From: Methylophaga lonarensis MPL
GTDB taxonomy: Bacteria > Pseudomonadota > Gammaproteobacteria > Nitrosococcales > Methylophagaceae
Direction: 5' to 3'
Assembly (NCBI RefSeq): GCF_000349205.1
Contig: NZ_APHR01000056.1
Span: 82-33,000 of the forward strand
DNA: 32,919 bases
Shown: in pieces, positions 1 to 8,486 of the stretch
Layout: each line of letters begins with the position of its first letter
Numbering within the stretch: the stretch's first letter is position 1
The notes under the pieces: generated by a model
What the model saw: the letters and a program-made list of their open reading frames with translations, nothing else
What the model was told of the DNA's origin: nothing
Databases searched by the model: none
Position numbers and translations under genes: made by a program

Positions 1-486
1 CACCATTCGGAAAACAGCAAACTCCTGATGAGACAATGAACTGATCTTCTGGTCGGTGCGGATCAACTTTTCCATGGCTATAGAGCGAGCCACTTCGGTC
101 CCCAGATAATGACGTCTGGCGGCAACCGATTTGACTGCTTCGATGAGGACATCTGACGATGAAGACTTGGTGATATAACCGATTGCCCCCAGTTCCAGTG
201 CCCGCATTGCCAGTGATGTTTCATCATGCATGCTGCAGACCAGGATCCTGGCATGGTTATCTCTAGCACAAATACGCCTTACACATTCAAGCCCGCCGGT
301 ACCGGGCATAGTCATATCTATGATGCAAACATCCGGCTTCAGTGCGGTATAGCTCTGATAGCCATCTTCAGCATTGCCCGCCTGGCCAATGACTTTGAAA
401 CCTGCTGTTTCAAGCAGCTGTTGATAGCCTTCACGTAAAATAGTGTGGTCGTCGATAAGTAATAAAGTGATTTGTTCAGTTTTCAT
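1..486 (-). CDS. NarL/FixJ-type response regulator (partial)
   Basis: Reading from an ATG at 486 down to the window edge gives 162 codons without a stop, so the 3' end lies outside the window. The product starts as a receiver domain: acidic pair Asp12-Asp13, phospho-acceptor Asp57 in the stretch IIDMTMPG, and the conserved Lys107 in ITKSS. The last visible residues (LSHQEFAVFRMV) match the start of a LuxR-type helix-turn-helix, in which a Leu-Ser/Thr-x-Arg/Gln-Glu opening is usual. It should bind DNA when phosphorylated by the kinase encoded just upstream at 511-1461; only 24 bases separate the two, so they are probably co-transcribed. The family includes UhpA, NarL and the methanol-oxidation regulator MxaB. 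The target genes are not shown by the sequence; the divergent exported-protein genes are candidates. Confidence 0.9.
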   Translation of the reverse strand, partial: MKTEQITLLLIDDHTILREGYQQLLETAGFKVIGQAGNAEDGYQSYTALKPDVCIIDMTMPGTGGLECVRRICARDNHARILVCSMHDETSLAMRALELGAIGYITKSSSSDVLIEAVKSVAARRHYLGTEVARSIAMEKLIRTDQKISSLSHQEFAVFRMV

Positions 487-510
487 CACAGCCTCAAAGG
501 TTCAATGTGT

Positions 511-1461
511 TCAGTCCAAAGGGATGCTTAAATGCATTACCGTGCCGGTGGGATGATTGTTTTTAAGCTCAAAACGCCCATCCAGTGCATGGCAGCGTTC
601 ACGTATGCCGATAAGCCCTAGCCCCAAGTTGATTGATTTTTCAGGATCGATGCCTTTGCCGTCATCACGCAGCACCAGACTGATTTCGGTGTGTTCCGGG
701 TGTGATTTGAAAGTCGTCAGATCAATGTCAACCATGCCCGCGTTGGCATGACGACTGACATTGGATAGACCCTCCTGCAAGCAGCGGTAGATTGTCAGCC
801 CAGCCTCATAATTGACCGATGAATCATCAATATCCAGGTTGTAGTTAAGCTCAATGCCCGGAAAGGTCATTTGCCATTGGGATAATAAGTCTTCAACCAC
901 CGTGGACAGTCCCATCGATGCAAGTCCCGGTGGTCGAATTGAGCGAAGTTGTGAACGAGTGACTTCACGCAGGTAATTGGCGCTGTCATGCACGGTGTTG
1001 AGCAAAGTGCCAAGCTTGTCATGATCTTCTGCCAGCTTTTTGGCGACGCTGATATTGACGTCAATTGCGGCAAGATGCTGTCCGAATACATCATGTAGTT
1101 CTCTAGCTAGATGCAATCGTTCAGCTTCGCGAACTGAAGTGATATGTTTTATTAATGCTCTGTTCTGAGACAACAGGGTAGAGATTTCCTGATTGGTGGC
1201 CTTCAGACTTTGCTGAATTTGCAGGTTCCTGGACAGGGTTGCCTGAAGCTCCAGGTAACGCCTCCGACCAAACCACATCAGCCCGATGCAAGCGGTCAGC
1301 AAAACAAAAATGATTTCATCAAGCTGGTAAAACTCGCCCAATGCCGCCCAATCTATCCAGCGCTCGGCTAAGTCATAGTAACCGGCAACTACCCAGGTGA
1401 CGATTGCGGCAACACCAACAATGGTCAGATCAACTCGAGCACGATTTCGATTTTTCAGCAT
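511..1461 (-). CDS. Sensor histidine kinase, HisKA_3 (NarX/UhpB-like) class
   Basis: This 316-residue protein has two hydrophobic segments (about residues 12-30 and 50-65) with only a short loop between them, then a charged, coiled-coil-like stretch (about 70-110). The dimerisation and phosphorylation helix has the ARELHDVFGQH motif with His123. The ATPase domain follows: N-box around Asn234 in EGLSNVSRHA, RDDGKGI at about 265-271 and GLGLIGIRER at about 280-289. With so small a periplasmic part it may sense a membrane or cytoplasmic signal. The ATG at 1461 is preferred over a TTG one codon upstream. Its cognate regulator follows 24 bases downstream. The neighbours suggest control of alcohol-oxidation accessory genes, similar to the MxaY/MxaB pair of methanotrophs, but that is inference. 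Confidence 0.9.
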   Translation of the reverse strand: MLKNRNRARVDLTIVGVAAIVTWVVAGYYDLAERWIDWAALGEFYQLDEIIFVLLTACIGLMWFGRRRYLELQATLSRNLQIQQSLKATNQEISTLLSQNRALIKHITSVREAERLHLARELHDVFGQHLAAIDVNISVAKKLAEDHDKLGTLLNTVHDSANYLREVTRSQLRSIRPPGLASMGLSTVVEDLLSQWQMTFPGIELNYNLDIDDSSVNYEAGLTIYRCLQEGLSNVSRHANAGMVDIDLTTFKSHPEHTEISLVLRDDGKGIDPEKSINLGLGLIGIRERCHALDGRFELKNNHPTGTVMHLSIPLD

Positions 1462-1678
1462 CAATCTTTTGAGTCAGGCGATAAAAGTCACGGATTCTAG
1501 AGTATTGAAACAATAAATGTATATATTCAATAATCCTTAATTTGAATTGCTTTTATAAATCAGGAAAAACTCATAGCAATAACAGTGATGACTTCCCGGT
1601 TCTAGATGGGCCGTATGCTCTATCTGCTCAGGGGGCTGGCAGGTAGCATTGAGAAGATTTTTTTCACTGGAGCAATCG

Positions 1679-2005
1679 ATGAATTTGATAGGTAGATTTA
1701 CTGTGTTTCTGATACTGACATTTTCAGGCATCAATCTTGTGTCTGCTGATATGGCTGACTCTCACCAGCTTTCCGAGTTTGCGTTTGTTAAAGAGTTTTC
1801 AGGAAAAAGTGCTGAATATGTCCGAGAAGCACTAGGTGAACCTGAGCAGGTTTCTGTCAGGGAAAATGCGAGTGGTCGTGTTGAGTTTCTTGTTTATAAA
1901 GATTTGGTAAAAGTTGGTAATTCATCAAACAGATATAAATATACACAAATTGGAATTATAAATGGTTATGTTGAAACCATTGGCAACACCAATAGAGCTC
2001 CGTAA
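1679..2005 (+). CDS. Small exported protein of unknown function
   Basis: The gene encodes 108 residues. The N-terminus (MNLIGRFTVFLILTF, with a likely cut after VSA at about residue 23) looks like a Sec signal peptide, so the mature protein of about 85 residues should be periplasmic. The ATG at 1679 has a GGAG Shine-Dalgarno 6 bases upstream; an in-frame TTG at 1649 would put ten extra residues before the signal and is less likely. The mature part carries YVREALGEPEQV, reminiscent of the LGxP turn in SmpA/OmlA (BamE-like) small proteins, but the rest gives no recognisable family and the Cys lipobox is absent. It is the first gene of a plus-strand run of exported proteins. It looks more AT-rich than its neighbours. 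Confidence 0.72.
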   Translation: MNLIGRFTVFLILTFSGINLVSADMADSHQLSEFAFVKEFSGKSAEYVREALGEPEQVSVRENASGRVEFLVYKDLVKVGNSSNRYKYTQIGIINGYVETIGNTNRAP

Positions 2006-2026
2006 TAATTTTTAAGGTAAATAGAA

Positions 2027-2551
2027 ATGAAATTAGCAAGAAATATCTTCTCGGTCATGATGGGTGTGGTTATTCTGGCAAGCAATGTCTATGCTCACGG
2101 TCCGACTCCCCAGCGTGTGGATGAGCAGCTGGTACTCTCAGCCGATATTGATGATGTCTGGCAAGTGGTAGCGGATTTTTCCAGTATTGGTGATTGGCAT
2201 CCGCAAGTGACCGTCGTGGAAATGACGGATGATACGACTCGGGTCATCTCAATTGAAGGTCAGCAAGGCACTATCACGGAAAGTCTTGATGAGAGTGATG
2301 CTGAGCGCCGTTACATCAGTTTTAGATTGTTGCGTGAAGATATCACGGTCATCCCGGTGAGTTTCTACAGTATTGCTATCCAGCTTGAGGCCGTTGATGC
2401 AGGCACCGAAGTGACCTGGAGAGGACGTTTTTATCGTGGCGATACCGGGAATTTCCCACCTGAAAACCTGAGTGATGCGGCTGCGGTTGAAGCGATGACT
2501 GCCTATGCTCGAAACGGGCTTGAAGGTTTACAACAGTCTCTGGCGAAGTGA
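2027..2551 (+). CDS. Exported SRPBCC-family protein, MxaD-like
   Basis: The 174-residue product starts with a signal peptide ending VYA|HG at about residue 23. The mature part fits the START/SRPBCC (polyketide cyclase-like) fold: an N-terminal strand VDEQLVLSADIDDVWQVV, the DWHPQV turn, and a C-terminal helix ending in EGLQQSLAK. The mature start HGPTPQRV and the late FYRGD ... PPENLSDAAAVEAM stretch recall MxaD, a periplasmic protein of methanol dehydrogenase clusters that is thought to help electron transfer from the enzyme to cytochrome cL. I give no symbol because no dehydrogenase gene is in the window. It lies 21 bases after the small exported protein, and the beta-propeller gene follows almost immediately, so an operon is likely. 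Confidence 0.8.
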   Translation: MKLARNIFSVMMGVVILASNVYAHGPTPQRVDEQLVLSADIDDVWQVVADFSSIGDWHPQVTVVEMTDDTTRVISIEGQQGTITESLDESDAERRYISFRLLREDITVIPVSFYSIAIQLEAVDAGTEVTWRGRFYRGDTGNFPPENLSDAAAVEAMTAYARNGLEGLQQSLAK

Positions 2552-2556
2552 TCAAG

Positions 2557-3492
2557 ATGAAAAGAATAAGGTGGAGTTTTCTGCTACTGGCGGCACTGCC
2601 AGTTTTTGTCAGTGCTGAGCGATTGTTTATCACCAGCCAAACCGATGCGCGTATATCGGTGGTAGACAGTGAAAATTTACTGCTGGAATCTGACTATGCT
2701 GTGGATTCCGGGCCAGTTGCGGTGGTAGCGGATCGACAACGTAATCACCTGTTTATTTCGCATCCAGAATTAGGCCTGGTGACAGTAAGGAAGCTCGACT
2801 CAGGCGAGAAAGTCACCGATATCTCGACTGGCGGTCAGCCATTTGCCATGGTGCTGGATGACAAAAGGCCCCAGTTGTTTGTCACCGATTGGGATAGAGA
2901 TGCGGTGTTGGTGATTAATGCTGAGTCTTTGCAGTTGGTTGATATTCTCGCAGTTGGCAAGAGTCCGGCCGGAATTGCACTCAACAGTGAAGGTCGTCGC
3001 CTCTATATAGCCAATAGAGAGGACAATACCTTGACTGTGCTGGATGCTGATCGCGCCAGATTGATTGCCACATTGCCTGTTGGCCGTGGCCCCTATGCGG
3101 TGAATTACAATACGGCTTTAAGCCAAATCTATGTCAGTAGTGTCCAGGATCACAGTCTGACGGTAATTGATGATGATCAACTGGATGCGATACAGCAGTT
3201 TGAAGTTGGACGCTCGCCCTATGATGTGGGGATTAGTGAAGATGGCTCGCGACTTTATGTCGTCAGTCAGAATGACAATCTGCTGCTTGAGATTGATGCG
3301 GCCAATTTTGAAGTACTGCAAACATTCAAAACTGGCGAAATGCCAGAGAGTGTCTGGCTGGATGTGGTGAATCAAAGGGCTTTTGTCAGCAACTGGTTTA
3401 GTGACAGTCTGACAATTTTTGATTTGAAAACAGGCGCGTCCCTGGCGGAAATTTCCTTGGCAAGAGGGCCAAGAATGATGTCAGTTCAATAA
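2557..3492 (+). CDS. YVTN/YncE-type beta-propeller, exported
   Basis: The gene encodes 311 residues with a signal peptide (cut after VSA, about residue 20). The rest is a series of about 40-residue repeats of the form LFVTDWDRDAVLVIN ... VGKSPAGIALN, LYIANREDNTLTVLD ... VGRGPYAVNYN, IYVSSVQDHSLTVID, and LYVVSQNDNLLLEID. This is typical of YVTN/SMP-30-like beta-propellers. Such periplasmic propellers occur near PQQ-dependent alcohol dehydrogenases, where their exact job is unknown. An in-frame GTG at 2548 would overlap the mxaD-like stop codon, but the ATG at 2557 gives a cleaner signal peptide. The gene ends two bases before the stop of convergent trmL, leaving no room for a separate terminator between the two. 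Confidence 0.85.
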   Translation: MKRIRWSFLLLAALPVFVSAERLFITSQTDARISVVDSENLLLESDYAVDSGPVAVVADRQRNHLFISHPELGLVTVRKLDSGEKVTDISTGGQPFAMVLDDKRPQLFVTDWDRDAVLVINAESLQLVDILAVGKSPAGIALNSEGRRLYIANREDNTLTVLDADRARLIATLPVGRGPYAVNYNTALSQIYVSSVQDHSLTVIDDDQLDAIQQFEVGRSPYDVGISEDGSRLYVVSQNDNLLLEIDAANFEVLQTFKTGEMPESVWLDVVNQRAFVSNWFSDSLTIFDLKTGASLAEISLARGPRMMSVQ

Positions 3493-3494
3493 GC

Positions 3495-3959
3495 TCAGAC
3501 AGCAGCATTAAACCCAAGCTGACGCCACGCTTCAAAAAGGATGACGGCCGTGGCATTAGACAGATTAAGACTGCGACTGCCGGACAGCATCGGAATACGA
3601 AGCTTCTGATCGTCCGGCAGGCTGTTGAGCACGTTTGTCGGCAAGCCTCTTGATTCAGGACCAAACAGCAATACATCTTCGTCTTGAAAGTTGATCTGGT
3701 GGTAATGCTGGCGAGCCTTGGTGGTACAGGCAAGCAATCGGCGTTGTCCCGACCAGTCACAAAAGGCATCAAAACCATCATGCTGCATCACTGCAGCAAA
3801 TTCATGATAATCAAGCCCTGCACGACGCAGGCGCTTGTCTTCCAGTACAAAGCCAAGAGGTGCAATTAGATGTAGCTGTGCGCCAGTGTTGGCACACAGC
3901 CGGATGATGTTGCCTGTGTTGGGGGGAATTTCAGGCTCATACAGTGCGACATGCAGCAC
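3495..3959 (-). CDS. trmL: tRNA (cytidine/uridine(34)-2'-O)-methyltransferase TrmL
   Basis: A 154-residue SPOUT methyltransferase. The N-terminus ([18 protein letters not shown]) and the following RLCANTGA are nearly diagnostic of TrmL (YibK), which methylates the ribose of the wobble base of certain leucine tRNAs using S-adenosylmethionine. The C-terminal cofactor-knot signatures [11 protein letters not shown] and [16 protein letters not shown] are present. Length is normal. The start is GTG at 3959, fixed by the family N-terminus. It begins 2 bases after the mltD stop, so it is likely translated from the mltD transcript. It converges with the beta-propeller gene. Confidence 0.95.
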   Translation of the reverse strand: MLHVALYEPEIPPNTGNIIRLCANTGAQLHLIAPLGFVLEDKRLRRAGLDYHEFAAVMQHDGFDAFCDWSGQRRLLACTTKARQHYHQINFQDEDVLLFGPESRGLPTNVLNSLPDDQKLRIPMLSGSRSLNLSNATAVILFEAWRQLGFNAAV

Positions 3960-3961
3960 TG

Positions 3962-5575
3962 TCAGATTTGACTGAGTTGCAGGGCAGGGTCCACGTAGAG
4001 TGTCAGTTGTTGCCCGGGGTGCAGCAGGCTGCGTTCAGTCAGATTGTTCCATTCACGGACATTCGCCACGCTAACATTGAAACGTCTGGAAATTTTCCAC
4101 AGTGAATCGCCATCACGGATAGTGTAATTAACGGTGCGTAAGCCGGCGGGCTGATCGCCAGGCGCATTACTGGATGCATAGATCACCAGCTGCTGCCCTG
4201 GGTGCAGCATGTCACGTGGTTTTTTATCGTTCCACTTGGCAAGTTGATCAACTTCAATGTTATGACTGCGGGCAATATTCCACCATGAATCACCGGCTTG
4301 TACGGTGTAGGTGGTTTTTTTACCTTTGGCTGCAATGTTGGCGCTGAGGCTTGTGCTAGTCGATTCACCGGCAACCGGGATCAGTAGTTGCTGACCAACA
4401 CGAATCAGGTTGCCAGTCAGTTCATTGGTATCCTTGAGTGCTGCAACCGTGGTGTTATAGCGACTGGCGATGACACCCAGTGATTCACCAGACTTCACTT
4501 CATGTCTGGCCCACTGGACCCGTTCACTGGCGGGTAATGCGGCCAGTTCTCGTTCGAAGACCGGCGCTTTATCGATCGGTAAGGCAAGCTGATGCGGACC
4601 CTCTGGTGCTGTGGCCCAGCGACTGAAACCAGGATTGAGCTGATAAATTTCATCAACGGTAATTCCTGCCAGTCGTGCAGCCAATGCCAGATCAATTTGT
4701 GAACCGACATCGACAACTGTCAGATAAGGCTCATTGTTCACTGCCATCAGATCCAGTTCGTATCTTTCCGGAAATTTAATCAAATGAGAGACAGCCAATA
4801 ATTTAGGCACATAGTTCTGTGTTTCGTTAGGCAGTTCAAGCGACCAGAAATCAGTCGGCAAGCCGGATTCTTCATTGCGGCGGATAGACCTGCCAACGGT
4901 GCCTTCACCGGCGTTGTATGCTGCCAGCGCCAGTTCCCAGTCGTTAAAGTCGTTGTATAGTTTTTCAAGATAGCTCAGAGCGGCATCGGTTGATGCGATA
5001 ATGTCTCTGCGTCCGTCATACCACCATGTCTGGTCGAGGCCAAAAACACGGCCGGTTCCAGGAATAAACTGCCATATACCGGCTGCCTGGCTGCTTGACA
5101 CGGCAAAGGGTTCGTAGCTGCTCTCGATAATCGGCAGCAGGGCGAGTTCCATCGGTAAACCACGTGCTTCGATTTGTTCAACGATGTAGTGCAGGTAGGG
5201 GGTGGCTCGCTCGGCGATACGATTCATGAAGTCAGGATGATTAGCAAACCATTCCAGACGCTCTACGGTCACCTCATGCATGTCTTCGTGATCAGACATG
5301 GCAAAGCCATCACGGATACGGTCCCAGAGATCTTCGAATACCAGTTCTGATTCTGGATCTTCTGGTCGAGCTAGACGTTTTTTGGCGACCTTGGCTGACT
5401 CTGCTTGTTTGATGGGGGACTTGACGATATCGTGGTATTGAGTAGCGGGGGGTGAACTTGATTCAGTTGACAGCTTCCTTGCATCGTCACCTTGTTTGCT
5501 GGTCGTCGAACAACCGGAAACCAGCGTGAAAAGCACCACAAACAGCGGTGTGAAGAGCTTTTTTAAATTTAACAT
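3962..5575 (-). CDS. mltD: Membrane-bound lytic murein transglycosylase D
   Basis: The 537-residue product is a lipoprotein: a hydrophobic start followed by the lipobox LVSGC, with Cys22 as lipidation site. The SLT domain covers about residues 125-230, with catalytic Glu151 in LLPIIESSY, then AAGIWQF and AYNAGEG. Three LysM repeats bind peptidoglycan at about 358-400 ([15 protein letters not shown]), 424-467 ([15 protein letters not shown]) and 482-526 ([15 protein letters not shown]). MltD cleaves glycan strands to 1,6-anhydro ends during wall turnover, anchored in the outer membrane. Its start is at an ATG with no strong Shine-Dalgarno. trmL follows directly. A possible promoter lies about 40 bases upstream. 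Confidence 0.96.
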   Translation of the reverse strand: MLNLKKLFTPLFVVLFTLVSGCSTTSKQGDDARKLSTESSSPPATQYHDIVKSPIKQAESAKVAKKRLARPEDPESELVFEDLWDRIRDGFAMSDHEDMHEVTVERLEWFANHPDFMNRIAERATPYLHYIVEQIEARGLPMELALLPIIESSYEPFAVSSSQAAGIWQFIPGTGRVFGLDQTWWYDGRRDIIASTDAALSYLEKLYNDFNDWELALAAYNAGEGTVGRSIRRNEESGLPTDFWSLELPNETQNYVPKLLAVSHLIKFPERYELDLMAVNNEPYLTVVDVGSQIDLALAARLAGITVDEIYQLNPGFSRWATAPEGPHQLALPIDKAPVFERELAALPASERVQWARHEVKSGESLGVIASRYNTTVAALKDTNELTGNLIRVGQQLLIPVAGESTSTSLSANIAAKGKKTTYTVQAGDSWWNIARSHNIEVDQLAKWNDKKPRDMLHPGQQLVIYASSNAPGDQPAGLRTVNYTIRDGDSLWKISRRFNVSVANVREWNNLTERSLLHPGQQLTLYVDPALQLSQI

Positions 5576-5614
5576 GTGATGTTATCAATGCCGTCTAACT
5601 ATTTAATTGCGCTA

Positions 5615-5643
5615 AGTATATACGCGATTGATGAAAAAATGAC
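5615..5643 (-). promoter_or_regulatory. Possible promoter of mltD
   Basis: On the minus strand the hexamer TATACT (5620-5615) matches a -10 box in five of six positions, about 40 bases before the mltD start. Seventeen bases upstream stands GTCATT, a poor -35 match; TGGTCA with a 19-base spacer is an alternative. The call rests mainly on the -10 box in an AT-rich divergent gap. The rest of the 224-base gap (5576-5799) shows A/T tracts but nothing I can name. Confidence 0.3.
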
Positions 5644-5799
5644 CACCCCCTGAGACGGCCGGTTTTCTGGATACCAAAGCAGGCCTGAGTTTAAGATGAC
5701 ATAAAATTTTTTCGGGGAACTGCTGATTCGTAAATTGTGCGGAAATTTTTTTAAAGAACATGTCATCGATGCTTTTGCATCCAAATTCATGAGGTAATT

Positions 5800-6636
5800 G
5801 TGGCAGTAACAGACGGACAAATGTCCAAGATGTCAGCAGTGTTGGCTGACGACGGCAAGGCAAGTTATCAGATGCTGCTCGGTGAACATCGGGTGGATAT
5901 GGCAGCGCTGATGGGTAAGCACTTAAGATTTGAGTATGTGGGTGAAATTTTTTGTCAGCATTGCCAACGACGCACTAAAAAAAGCTTCAGTGGCGGATTT
6001 TGTTTTCCCTGCTCACAAAAGCTGGCTCAGTGCGATCTGTGTTTTATGAAGCCAGAGACTTGTCACTTCGAGCAAGGCACTTGCCGTGAACCGGATTGGG
6101 GGCAGGCGGTCTGCATGCAACCGCATGTGGTGTATCTGGCCAACAGTTCCGGACTCAAGGTCGGCATTACTCGTACTGGACAAATCCCCACACGCTGGAT
6201 TGACCAGGGGGCAACGCAGGCATTGCCGATTTTTATGGTGCAAAGCCGACAACAATCCGGGCTGGTGGAAACGGTTTACAAGCAGCACGTCTCTGACAGA
6301 ACTGATTGGCGGAAAATGCTCAAAGCACAGGCCGAACCACTTGATTTGGCTGGGCTAAGAGATCAATTATTCGCTGAGACACTGCACGAGATCAAAGCAT
6401 TGCAGGAACGCTTTGGTGAACAGTCAATTAAAGCACTGAAGGCTGAAACAGTGACCGAGATTGTTTACCCTGTGTTGCAGTATCCAGACAAAGTCAAATC
6501 ACTGAGCTTTGACAAGACGAATCAGCTTGAAGGTGAGTTATTAGGCATCAAAGGCCAATATCTGATTCTGGATACCGGCGTAATCAACATTCGAAAATTT
6601 ACCGGCTACCACGTAAAAATGGAATTTGCAGCATGA
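5800..6636 (+). CDS. DUF2797 family protein, Cys-rich, GIY-YIG-like core
   Basis: A 278-residue protein of a conserved but poorly characterised family. Residues 52-95 hold eight cysteines spaced as CxxC, CxxC, CxxC, then two single Cys (C52, C55, C68, C71, C78, C81, C88, C95), which suggests zinc or iron-sulfur binding. Directly after this come VVYLANSSGLKVGITR and RWIDQGA. The VYL and KVGIT pair with a following Arg recalls the core of GIY-YIG nucleases, though this link is my inference. No membrane segment or signal is seen. The GTG start at 5800 has a GAGG Shine-Dalgarno five bases upstream. The stop overlaps the pyrD start (ATGA), so the two are translationally coupled. Confidence 0.82.
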   Translation: MAVTDGQMSKMSAVLADDGKASYQMLLGEHRVDMAALMGKHLRFEYVGEIFCQHCQRRTKKSFSGGFCFPCSQKLAQCDLCFMKPETCHFEQGTCREPDWGQAVCMQPHVVYLANSSGLKVGITRTGQIPTRWIDQGATQALPIFMVQSRQQSGLVETVYKQHVSDRTDWRKMLKAQAEPLDLAGLRDQLFAETLHEIKALQERFGEQSIKALKAETVTEIVYPVLQYPDKVKSLSFDKTNQLEGELLGIKGQYLILDTGVINIRKFTGYHVKMEFAA

Positions 6637-7658
6637 TCTATTCACTGTTACGCAATTTGATGTTTCGGCTTGATCCCGAGAAGTCTCATCATCTGGGATT
6701 GAAGTCACTGGATATTCTGGAAATGACCGGCGTGTTGTCACTGCTCAAGCCCAAACTTGCAGCGACACCGGTTCGTGTCATGGGTCTGAATTTTCCCAAT
6801 CCAGTGGGGCTTGCTGCCGGACTCGATAAAAACGCAGATCACATCGATGCCCTGTCACAACTGGGCTTCGGTTTTATTGAGGTGGGCACAGTGACCCCGA
6901 GACCTCAACCTGGCAACCCCAAACCGAGGCTGTTTCGCCTGCCGGAAGCGCAGGCGATTATCAATCGCATGGGATTCAATAATCTTGGCATTGATCATCT
7001 TATCGAGCAGGTTCAGGTGGCTCAGCGGCAATGTATTTTGGGCATTAACATCGGTAAAAACTTCGACACACCTGTTGAAAAAGCCGTTGATGACTATGTG
7101 ATAGGCTTGAACAAGGCGTATCCGTTTGCGGACTACATCACCATCAATATATCTTCTCCCAATACGCCCGGGCTGCGGGATTTGCAATTCGGGGAAGCGT
7201 TGAATGCCTTGTTGGCAGAGCTGAAAAAATCACAACAGCGTTTGCATCGTGAGCACGGGCGATATGTGCCGCTCGCGGTCAAAGTCGCTCCGGATTTGTC
7301 GGAACAAGAAGTGCAGCAATTGGCCAGTGCTTTCACACAGCATGAAATGGACGCGGTGATTGCCACCAACACCACCATGTCTCGTGAGGCGGTTGCCGGC
7401 ATGTTGCATGCAGATGAAGCGGGAGGCCTCAGTGGTGCACCTTTGACGACTGCTTCGACTGAAATTGTCAGGCAATTCCGTCAAGCCCTGCCAATGGATA
7501 TGCCAATCATCGCGGCGGGAGGCATCATGTCGGCCGAAGATGCCCTAGCCAAACTTGAAGCCGGTGCCACGTTGTTACAAATCTATAGCGGCCTGATATA
7601 TCAGGGGCCAGCACTGATTAGAGATATCGTTAAATCAATTGAAGCGGGGAAAAGTTAA
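6633..7658 (+). CDS. pyrD: Dihydroorotate dehydrogenase (quinone), class 2
   Basis: The 341-residue flavoprotein oxidises dihydroorotate to orotate in pyrimidine synthesis and passes electrons to the quinone pool. The N-terminal helix pair typical of the membrane-associated class 2 enzyme is present (MIYSLLRNLMFRLDPEKSHH). FMN and substrate elements are visible: GLAAGLDKNAD, GFIEVGTVTPRPQPGN, NRMGFNN, TINISSPNTPGLRDLQ (with the catalytic Ser in this segment), KVAPDLS, and the C-terminal phosphate loop GGIMSAEDA with YSGLIYQGP. Length is normal. It overlaps the DUF2797 gene upstream, and its stop overlaps the start of the MscS gene downstream (TAATG). Confidence 0.97.
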   Translation: MIYSLLRNLMFRLDPEKSHHLGLKSLDILEMTGVLSLLKPKLAATPVRVMGLNFPNPVGLAAGLDKNADHIDALSQLGFGFIEVGTVTPRPQPGNPKPRLFRLPEAQAIINRMGFNNLGIDHLIEQVQVAQRQCILGINIGKNFDTPVEKAVDDYVIGLNKAYPFADYITINISSPNTPGLRDLQFGEALNALLAELKKSQQRLHREHGRYVPLAVKVAPDLSEQEVQQLASAFTQHEMDAVIATNTTMSREAVAGMLHADEAGGLSGAPLTTASTEIVRQFRQALPMDMPIIAAGGIMSAEDALAKLEAGATLLQIYSGLIYQGPALIRDIVKSIEAGKS

Positions 7659-8446
7659 TGGAAAGTGTCCTGGGTAGTTTCCTGATGAATGTGTTGACGG
7701 CAATTTTGATCGTCGTCGTCGGGCGAATCGTTGTTAAATGGCTGGTAAAACTGATTCGTAAATTGATGGTTCGCTGGAATGTCGACCCGATTCTTATCAA
7801 TTTCCTGAGTTCCATTTCCAATGCATTACTGCTGTTGTTTGTCTTTATTGCGGCGCTGGATCAACTTGGAGTCAACACTACTTCGCTGATTGCAGTATTG
7901 GGTGCTGCCGGTCTTGCCGTTGGTCTGGCAATGAAAGACTCGCTGCAAAACTTCTCTGCCGGGGTCATGCTGGTGATCTTTCGACCATTCAAAGTGGGCG
8001 ACTTTATCGATGCTGGCGGCGTCATGGGCATTGTGGAAAAGATCAGCATTTTCAGCACCATCATGCGAACAGGCGACAATCGTGAAGTAATTGTGCCTAA
8101 TGGCCGAATTTATGGTGGCACCATCACCAACTTTTCAGCGCGTGATACCCGTCGTATCGATATGGTGTTCGGCATTAGCTATGGCGATGATTTGCTCAAG
8201 GCAAAAAATATCATCAAGGACATCGTCACCGGTCACGAAAAAGTGTTACAAGATCCTGAGCCGGTGGTACGTGTTGCAGAGCTTGCTGACAGCAGCGTTA
8301 ACTTCGATGTCAGACCCTGGGTGAATGCCGATGATTTCTGGCCCGTGCGTGCCGAGCTGATTGAGCAGATCAAATTAGCGTTTGATGCGAACGGTATCAC
8401 CATTCCATTCCCACAGATGGATGTGCATGTAAACAAGTCGGAATAA
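7658..8446 (+). CDS. Small-conductance mechanosensitive channel, MscS family
   Basis: A 262-residue inner-membrane protein with three hydrophobic segments: about residues 7-24, 47-66, and the pore-lining third segment at about 75-105, rich in small residues (GAAGLAVGLAMKDSLQNF). The beta domain (FKVGDFIDAGGVMGIVEKI) and the alpha/beta cytoplasmic domain follow, ending with ITIPFPQMDVHV, the usual end of the vestibule domain. Members open on membrane tension to release solutes during hypoosmotic shock, which would suit a marine or salt-tolerant organism. The start ATG overlaps the pyrD stop. Confidence 0.95.
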   Translation: MESVLGSFLMNVLTAILIVVVGRIVVKWLVKLIRKLMVRWNVDPILINFLSSISNALLLLFVFIAALDQLGVNTTSLIAVLGAAGLAVGLAMKDSLQNFSAGVMLVIFRPFKVGDFIDAGGVMGIVEKISIFSTIMRTGDNREVIVPNGRIYGGTITNFSARDTRRIDMVFGISYGDDLLKAKNIIKDIVTGHEKVLQDPEPVVRVAELADSSVNFDVRPWVNADDFWPVRAELIEQIKLAFDANGITIPFPQMDVHVNKSE

Positions 8447-8455
8447 GCCGCGCAC

Positions 8456-8485
8456 TCAAGAGGCGGCAGCAGCGTCGCCTCTTGA
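8456..8485. terminator. Hairpin between convergent mscS and gloB
   Basis: A perfect 10-base-pair inverted repeat (TCAAGAGGCG at 8456-8465 with CGCCTCTTGA at 8476-8485) with a 10-base loop lies between the two stop codons. Neither side has an immediate T tract, so it may act as a bidirectional stop or transcript-end stabiliser rather than a classic intrinsic terminator. Confidence 0.5.
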
Positions 8486-8486
8486 A

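Noticed and set aside
78-438. Open frames on both strands at the left edge (63 and 70 codons)
   Set aside because: They lie inside the response regulator, whose minus-strand frame from 486 to the window edge shows clear receiver-domain motifs.
1462-1678. Promoters in the divergent gap before the kinase and the small exported protein
   Set aside because: Several AT-rich hexamers (for example TATAAA near 1554) exist, but none pairs with a -35 box at proper spacing, so no call was made. The gap shows nothing else clear.
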